From Peptococcaceae bacterium UBA2264 (lineage in GTDB: Bacteria; Bacillota; Desulfitobacteriia; Desulfitobacteriales; Desulfitobacteriaceae): a stretch of DNA of 18,150 nt. The notes under the pieces were generated by a model. It had not been told where the DNA came from. It saw nothing but the letters and a program-made list of their open reading frames with translations, and did not search any database. The stretch is taken from positions 1 to 18,150 of the forward strand of contig DDXI01000021.1 of NCBI GenBank assembly GCA_002347475.1. The letters are read 5' to 3'. A program made the position numbers and the translations under genes. Position 1 is the stretch's first letter. Every line of letters begins with the position of its first letter. Shown one piece after another: positions 13,171 through 18,150 of the stretch.

Positions 13171-13929
13171 GTGAAGCGAAGAGTATTCTTTATTCTGGCA
13201 ATTGTTTTTGCCATAATTGCCGCCGGTTCTCTCTATCTGTACTTGAAAAATATTTACCAGGTCAGCATCCCACAATTAAAACCATTGGTTGTGGCAAACA
13301 GCACGATACCGGCCCGTTCCTTAATCAAGGCTGAGCAGCTTGTTACCAAGGATGTGCCTTTGCAGGGCTATCCCCAGGGAGGGTACGAAAATATCCAGGA
13401 TGTTGCCGGCACAGTGGCTTTGGTGGAACTTGAAACCGGTGACCCCATATTGGAAGCCATGGTGCAGAGTTCACCCTCAAAAGATGGAGCTCAGCCAGCC
13501 GTCAAGGGCTCCTTAGCTGTACCGGATGGCAAAAGAGCACTTTCTATTCCTATCGGTTTAGTCAGCGGTGTCGGCTATGCTGTAAGGCCCGGCGATTATG
13601 TCGATGTTCTGACCACAATGGATATCAAGGAGAGTGGCACAGATAATACTCAAATTACAATTACTACTCTGGCGGCTCAGGATGTTCTGGTTCTCAGTAC
13701 AGGGGACACCTCCATTGTTGCTGCTGATACCGAAGATGTCAAACCGTCTGAATCAAAATATTATACTTTAGCTGTTTCTGTACCCCAGGCCCTGGCTGTT
13801 ACCCTGGGCAGCGAGAAGGGAAGCCTGCGCCTGCTGCTGCGCAACCCTGTCAATAAGGAAATTCGTGAAGATCCGTTCATCAGCCCGGCTGTTTTTCTGG
13901 ATACTGCTTTCTATCAGAAATATCGCTAA
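13171..13929 (+). CDS. cpaB: Flp pilus assembly protein CpaB (RcpC)
   Basis: A 252-residue CpaB/RcpC protein. One N-terminal membrane helix (about 5-24) is followed by a SAF domain (VANSTIPARSLIKAEQLVTKDVP) and then the RcpC/CpaB region with RALSIPIGLVSGVGYAVRPGDYVDVL, a highly typical stretch. In proteobacteria this protein works with the outer-membrane secretin; here no secretin gene lies between cpaB and cpaE, which fits a single-membrane host where CpaB must act at the membrane or wall. The GTG at 13171 is preferred: GGAG lies eight bases upstream and the protein then starts MKRRVFFILA. A longer TTG-started frame from 13117 has no ribosome binding site support. Confidence 0.9.
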   Translation: MKRRVFFILAIVFAIIAAGSLYLYLKNIYQVSIPQLKPLVVANSTIPARSLIKAEQLVTKDVPLQGYPQGGYENIQDVAGTVALVELETGDPILEAMVQSSPSKDGAQPAVKGSLAVPDGKRALSIPIGLVSGVGYAVRPGDYVDVLTTMDIKESGTDNTQITITTLAAQDVLVLSTGDTSIVAADTEDVKPSESKYYTLAVSVPQALAVTLGSEKGSLRLLLRNPVNKEIREDPFISPAVFLDTAFYQKYR

Positions 13930-13943
13930 AGGAGGAAAGATCA

Positions 13944-15203
13944 ATGAGACGTATCAGTGTCCTGATTGTGGATGACATTAAGGATACCAGAGAAAGTATC
14001 CGCCGTCTCCTGCAGTTTGAACCACATATCGAAATCATCGGCGAGGCCGGAAATGGTTCCGATGCCCTGAGAATAGCTAATGAACTCAAACCTAATATAG
14101 TATTATTAGATATCAATATGCCGGAAATGGACGGCCTGCGGACTACCGAGCTCCTGACCATGCGTGTTCCCGAAAGTGCCGTCATTCTGATGTCGGTACA
14201 GGGCGAAAACGGCTATATGCGCCGAGCCATGATGGCTGGAGCCAGAGAGTTTCTGGTTAAGCCTTTTTCCGGCTCGGAACTTGCCAGCGCCATTGTGAAT
14301 GTCAGCAACATGGAAAAACAAAAGAATGAAGCCAGAGGTACCCAACGGGTTACTCATCCTGAGCAGGCAGAAGCCAGTCAAGGGCAGATAATGTCCTTTT
14401 TCAGTACCAAAGGCGGAGTCGGAAAAACCAGTATGGCTGTTAATCTGGCAGCTCATTTGGGCCATTCAGGCAAATGGCGGGTCCTTCTGCTTGATCTTAA
14501 TTTACAATTCGGCGATGTGGCAGTGTTTCTGAATATGCTGCCCAAAAAAACAATCGCCGATTTGACCCAGGCGGGCTCACTGCAGTTTGCGGATATTAAG
14601 ACTTATCTCTTGACCCATGCCGCCGGTATGGAAGTGTTGGTAGCCCCGTCCCGTCCGGAATATGCCGAATATGTAACCCCAGAGCAAGTAAGCAAAATTC
14701 TGACTGAAGCCAGGTCTCATTTTGATTTTATTATTTGTGATAATGGGAGCAGCTTTGATGAAGTCAGTTTGGCGAATCTGGATCTGGCTGATCAGATCGG
14801 CTTGGTAGTAACACCGGATATTCCAACTTTAAAAAATATCAAGTTGAGTATCGAGGTTCTGGAAGGTCTCAAATATACTGATAAAGTTAACCTGATTCTC
14901 AATCGGTCAGGAGATGAATCCGGGATCCAATTAAAAGATATTGAAAAAAGTTTAAATATGCCGATTGCCTGTCATATTCCCAGCGATTACAGAGCACTGA
15001 TTACCGCCCTGAATAAGGGAATGCCTTTTGTGCAGGCTTATCCTCAAAGCAAGGCCTCTGAAGGTATCCGGCAAATGGCGGAAATCCTGTTCGGGGTTCC
15101 GGTAGATGTTGAACATGAAATCAAAAGTAAAATGAGCCACCGCTATCTAAAGAATTTTCGTCTTGGCGACTTGAAAAATCTTCATAAAGTCTTGGGCAGC
15201 TAG
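13944..15203 (+). CDS. cpaE: CpaE/TadZ-like protein: response regulator receiver plus MinD-like ATPase
   Basis: A 419-residue two-domain protein. Residues 1-125 form a receiver domain with the full phosphorylation set: Asp10/Asp11, phospho-acceptor Asp56 (in VLLDINMPEMDG), Ser84 and Lys106 (in FLVKP). A linker leads to a ParA/MinD-type ATPase (about 147-400) with the deviant Walker A KGGVGKT (156-162) and LLLDLNLQFGDVAVFL as the next motif. CpaE/TadZ proteins place the Tad machine at a cell site. In many homologues the receiver is degenerate, whereas here it looks functional, so a histidine kinase may control pilus assembly; that is inference. The AAAGGAGG site overlaps the cpaB stop, and the ATG follows eight bases later. 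Confidence 0.93.
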   Translation: MRRISVLIVDDIKDTRESIRRLLQFEPHIEIIGEAGNGSDALRIANELKPNIVLLDINMPEMDGLRTTELLTMRVPESAVILMSVQGENGYMRRAMMAGAREFLVKPFSGSELASAIVNVSNMEKQKNEARGTQRVTHPEQAEASQGQIMSFFSTKGGVGKTSMAVNLAAHLGHSGKWRVLLLDLNLQFGDVAVFLNMLPKKTIADLTQAGSLQFADIKTYLLTHAAGMEVLVAPSRPEYAEYVTPEQVSKILTEARSHFDFIICDNGSSFDEVSLANLDLADQIGLVVTPDIPTLKNIKLSIEVLEGLKYTDKVNLILNRSGDESGIQLKDIEKSLNMPIACHIPSDYRALITALNKGMPFVQAYPQSKASEGIRQMAEILFGVPVDVEHEIKSKMSHRYLKNFRLGDLKNLHKVLGS

Positions 15204-15222
15204 TTCTTAGGGGGAATGCAAA

Positions 15223-16578
15223 ATGTCATTGCTGAAACGTTTGGAAAAACAGAAAAATATTGATGATATAACTCTTGAAACCAGAGGAACACGGTCTGTT
15301 ACTGCAATCAATCCCTGGCGGGAAGTAAAGACAACAGTCCATCATGAAGTAATTCAAACCTTGGAAAAGGAGAAGACCAGTTCAGATGACCTGACCGAGG
15401 AGAGCCTGCGACCAGTGGTCGAAGAAGCTTTGGAATTACATGTGGAGACTTTGGGCATGGCTTTACCGCGGGCGGAACGGCAGCGTTTGGTTCAGGAACT
15501 TATGGATGAAATCCTGGGATTTGGGCCGATTACTCCGCTGCTCCAGGACCCGACTATAACAGAAGTAATGGTCAACGGTCCCCATCAGATCTATATCGAG
15601 CGTGGAGGCAAACTGGAGAGAGTAGATGTCAGTTTTTCTGATGATAAGCATGTTCTGCATATTATTGAAAAAATTGTAGCCCCCCTGGGACGCCGGATCG
15701 ATGAAAGTCAGCCCATGGTTGATGCCCGTTTACCGGACGGCTCCCGTGTCAATGCTATTATTCCGCCTTTGGCTCTCAACGGCCCCACTTTAACTATCAG
15801 GAAATTTGCCACAGATCCCTTTAATGTAGAGGATTTAATCAATTTTGGCACTCTGACCCCTGAAATGGCCAGTTTTCTGGAAGCCTGTGTCAAGGGACGT
15901 TTAAATATTCTTGTTTCCGGAGGTACAGGATCAGGAAAAACCACGACCTTGGGTGTACTGTCTGCGTATATTCCGGAAGATGAGCGGATTGTTACGATCG
16001 AAGATGCCGCTGAGCTCCAGTTGCGCCAGTCCCATGTCGTTACTCTGGAATCACGCCCGGCCAATATCGAAGGCAAAGGAGCCATCACGATCAGAGATCT
16101 GGTCAAAAATTCTCTGCGGATGCGGCCTGAAAGGATAATAGTGGGAGAGGTACGCAGCGGAGAGGCTTTGGATATGCTGCAGGCTATGAATACCGGTCAC
16201 GATGGTTCCCTTACGACAGGACATGCCAATACGCCCCGGGATATGCTGGCCAGGATTGAAACGATGGTTTTAATGGCTGGGATGGACCTGCCCGTTCGGG
16301 CGATCCGGGAACAAATTTCCAGTGCCATCGATCTGATTGTTCAACAAAGTCGTCTGCGGGATGGCAGCCGCCGTATTACCCATATTACTGAAGTGTTGGG
16401 CATGGAAGGTGATATCATTACCCTACAGGATATTTTCCGTTTCGAACAAACAGGTGTTGATGAAGCGGGTAAAGTGATGGGACATTTTCGGGCCACAGGA
16501 ATTCTTCCTCATTTTATGGATCGTCTGAAAACTGCAAATCTGAATTTATCAGAGAATGTTTTTCAAATTTTTAATTAA
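15223..16578 (+). CDS. cpaF: Tad secretion ATPase CpaF (TadA)
   Basis: A 451-residue hexameric cytoplasmic ATPase of the type II/IV secretion family that powers Flp pilus extension, and possibly retraction. An N-terminal region (1-90) precedes the conserved LMDEILGFGPITPLL segment. The nucleotide-binding part has Walker A GGTGSGKT (233-240), the Asp box around TIEDAAELQL, Walker B RIIVGEVRSGEALDML, and the His box TGHDGSLTTGHAN. All key residues look intact and the length matches the family. The ribosome binding site is GGGGGAA, seven bases from the ATG, and the gap after cpaE is 19 bases. Membrane partners TadB and TadC follow. Confidence 0.96.
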   Translation: MSLLKRLEKQKNIDDITLETRGTRSVTAINPWREVKTTVHHEVIQTLEKEKTSSDDLTEESLRPVVEEALELHVETLGMALPRAERQRLVQELMDEILGFGPITPLLQDPTITEVMVNGPHQIYIERGGKLERVDVSFSDDKHVLHIIEKIVAPLGRRIDESQPMVDARLPDGSRVNAIIPPLALNGPTLTIRKFATDPFNVEDLINFGTLTPEMASFLEACVKGRLNILVSGGTGSGKTTTLGVLSAYIPEDERIVTIEDAAELQLRQSHVVTLESRPANIEGKGAITIRDLVKNSLRMRPERIIVGEVRSGEALDMLQAMNTGHDGSLTTGHANTPRDMLARIETMVLMAGMDLPVRAIREQISSAIDLIVQQSRLRDGSRRITHITEVLGMEGDIITLQDIFRFEQTGVDEAGKVMGHFRATGILPHFMDRLKTANLNLSENVFQIFN

Positions 16579-16601
16579 CCCTATCAAGGGAGGGGATCTG
16601 T

Positions 16602-17579
16602 TTGTCAATACTCTACAATAATTTAGGCTATAATATATGGATACCTGTTGCCTCGACGTTTTTTACTATTTTTTTGTTTCTGACAGCTTTGCAAACCAGC
16701 CGTCAGGGCACATCTCTTGGCGCCAGATTGCATGGTTTTACCGTTTTGCGTTCCCCCTTAAATGAACAGCATCATAATGAAAAAAGAAATCTGAGGCAAA
16801 TCCTTTCGAAACTGGCTGATTATGCGCCGACCCAATTAAGTAAAAAATTGGAGAAAGAGCTGATGAAAGCAGGTATTCCGCTGAGCGGCGGGGAATTTGT
16901 TGTGCTGCAGTTTCTTTTGGCTCTTGTTTTTGGTCTGCTAGGTTTGTTAGTTAGCCGAAATCTGCTGATTTGTCTTGTTGCAGGTGTTTTAGGGTATATT
17001 TTACCTCAGCTTTGGCTAAAGCGAACCCAGAAAAGAAAAAATGAACAGTTCAATAATCAATTGACAGGTGCCTTATTAATTATCGCTAATTCCCTGAAGG
17101 CTGGTTTTAGTTTTATGCAAGCCATGGATATGGTCAGCCGGGAAATGTCTGATCCCATTGCCAGTGAACTGCAGTTTGCCTTGCGGGAAATGAATTATGG
17201 AACACCTACAGAAGAAGCCTTGAATAATCTTTCAGAACGGGTAGACAGCGAAGATTTGGATCTGGCCATAACCGCAATTCTGATTCAAAGACAAGTGGGA
17301 GGCAATTTGGCCGAGGTTTTGCAAAATATTCATAGCACGATCCAGGACAGGATACGTATTAAAATGGAAATTAAAACACTGACAGCCCAGGGAAGAATTT
17401 CCGGTTATATCATTGCAGCTCTGCCTTTCCTAATCGGTGCTTTTTTTTCAGTGATAAACCCGGAATATATGAAATTGTTGATTACGGAAAAGCTGGGTTT
17501 GATGATGCTTGCAGGAGGACTTATTTCAGAATTTATGGGTTTTATGATAGTTCGCAAAATTGTCAATATTAAAGTCTAG
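16602..17579 (+). CDS. tadB: Tad inner-membrane platform protein TadB
   Basis: A 325-residue type II secretion F-domain protein that forms the membrane platform of the Tad machine with TadC, in contact with CpaF. It has an N-terminal membrane helix (about 10-28), a cytoplasmic stretch, a pair of helices near 100-145, and the T2SSF domain with the marks LLIIANSLKAGFSFMQAMDMV and ALREMNYGTPTEEALNNLSERV. It ends with two more membrane helices. The start is TTG, with GGGAGGGG (16588-16595) six bases upstream; no better in-frame start lies close. Its length and layout are normal for the family. Confidence 0.93.
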   Translation: MSILYNNLGYNIWIPVASTFFTIFLFLTALQTSRQGTSLGARLHGFTVLRSPLNEQHHNEKRNLRQILSKLADYAPTQLSKKLEKELMKAGIPLSGGEFVVLQFLLALVFGLLGLLVSRNLLICLVAGVLGYILPQLWLKRTQKRKNEQFNNQLTGALLIIANSLKAGFSFMQAMDMVSREMSDPIASELQFALREMNYGTPTEEALNNLSERVDSEDLDLAITAILIQRQVGGNLAEVLQNIHSTIQDRIRIKMEIKTLTAQGRISGYIIAALPFLIGAFFSVINPEYMKLLITEKLGLMMLAGGLISEFMGFMIVRKIVNIKV

Positions 17580-17610
17580 AAAAATACTTAGGAAGCAGGT
17601 GAAGAATGAA

Positions 17611-18150
17611 ATGGAAATGATCATAGCAGTTTCTGTTTTTGGAGCGGTTTTAGCTGCCTGTCTGGGAATGTTTGCAGCTGATTCCGTGCAGGTAATTTCC
17701 CGTTCCAGAATAATGAAAGCAATTGGGCAGGCAGACAAATCCCAGGGAGAATCCCGGTCCTTTAAACAGCGGGTAATTTTACCGTTGCTGCATAAAGTAA
17801 CAGCATTTCTGGGAAACAGTACTTCCAAGGAAAAATTAACCCTGATAGACCAAAGACTAAGTGCCGCCGGTCTGGCAGGGCAATGGAACAGTAAAGAGTG
17901 GAAAGCATTACAGTACGGCTTGGCGCTAGTGAGCGGCGGTTGTCTTTTCGGAATATTAAGCCTGATATCACCTGCTTTTATGCAAAATTTTGGACTGGCT
18001 CTCGTGGGAATGATTATTGGTTTTATATTTCCGGATGCCTGGCTGAAAGGAAAAGGTAAGCAAAGACAAACAGAAATACAGAATTCCTTGCCTGATGTTT
18101 TGGATTTACTTACAGTCAGCGTGGAAGCCGGTTTGGGCTTTGATTCTGCC
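17611..18150 (+). CDS. tadC: Tad platform protein TadC (N-terminal part)
   Basis: The first 180 codons of a TadC-type platform protein; the frame is open to the right edge of the window, so the gene continues beyond it. An N-terminal helix (MEMIIAVSVFGAVLAACLGMF) is followed by a cytoplasmic region, two helices near 98-140, and the family mark NSLPDVLDLLTVSVEAGLGFDSA at the edge, which opens the T2SSF domain. TadC pairs with TadB in the pilus platform. The ATG at 17611 is chosen because AGGTGAAG lies upstream and an ATG five bases earlier (17606) meets a stop after four codons. It begins 31 bases after the tadB stop, in the same operon. Confidence 0.93.
   Translation, partial: MEMIIAVSVFGAVLAACLGMFAADSVQVISRSRIMKAIGQADKSQGESRSFKQRVILPLLHKVTAFLGNSTSKEKLTLIDQRLSAAGLAGQWNSKEWKALQYGLALVSGGCLFGILSLISPAFMQNFGLALVGMIIGFIFPDAWLKGKGKQRQTEIQNSLPDVLDLLTVSVEAGLGFDSA

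Noticed and set aside
1..18150. CRISPR arrays, tRNA or rRNA genes, insertion sequences
   Set aside because: No regularly spaced repeats, no cloverleaf with T-arm and anticodon signals, no rRNA-like stretches and no transposase or terminal repeats were seen.

Overview
The window looks like a chromosomal segment from a low-to-mid GC anaerobic Firmicute, most likely of class Clostridia. The reasons are a clostridial-type Rnf operon in the order C-D-G-E-A-B, strong AGGAGG-type ribosome binding sites, frequent GTG and TTG starts, a NusG domain II / Gx transporter pair, and a Tad pilus locus with no secretin gene between cpaB and cpaE (a single-membrane layout). A Peptococcaceae-like host is only a guess. 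Apart from one gene, everything is on the + strand.

Positions 2-3901 hold the Rnf ferredoxin:NAD oxidoreductase operon (rnfC truncated by the window edge, then rnfD, G, E, A, B). Positions 4206-6965 hold a four-gene cassette: a lipoprotein ApbE flavin transferase, a membrane-anchored NusG domain II protein, a Gx-family membrane protein and an EcfT-like protein. ApbE can supply the covalent FMN on the RnfD and RnfG threonines, both of which are visible here. The other three genes may serve the same extracytoplasmic flavin chemistry, which is inference. A 30-bp element made of two GAAGCGCTTC palindromes lies between the two blocks.

Positions 7079-8899 hold a minus-strand DUF2148 ferredoxin-like gene and a divergent THUMP-domain RNA methyltransferase gene. 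Positions 8900-9645 have no convincing protein gene. They contain a near-consensus promoter followed about 150 nt later by an intrinsic terminator (a candidate small RNA), then about 360 nt of unexplained sequence ending in a very strong terminator. A YfbR-like nucleotidase gene follows (9646-10224) with an unusual HD-to-HE change.

From 10242 to the end is a Tad/Flp type IVb pilus locus: two Flp pilins with duplicated upstream sequence (the second is only 57 codons), a structured RNA-like region between them, a terminator, then prepilin peptidase, TadE, TadG-like, CpaB, CpaE, CpaF, TadB and TadC (truncated by the window edge). The terminators around the pilin genes would allow high pilin expression with weaker read-through into the assembly machinery.
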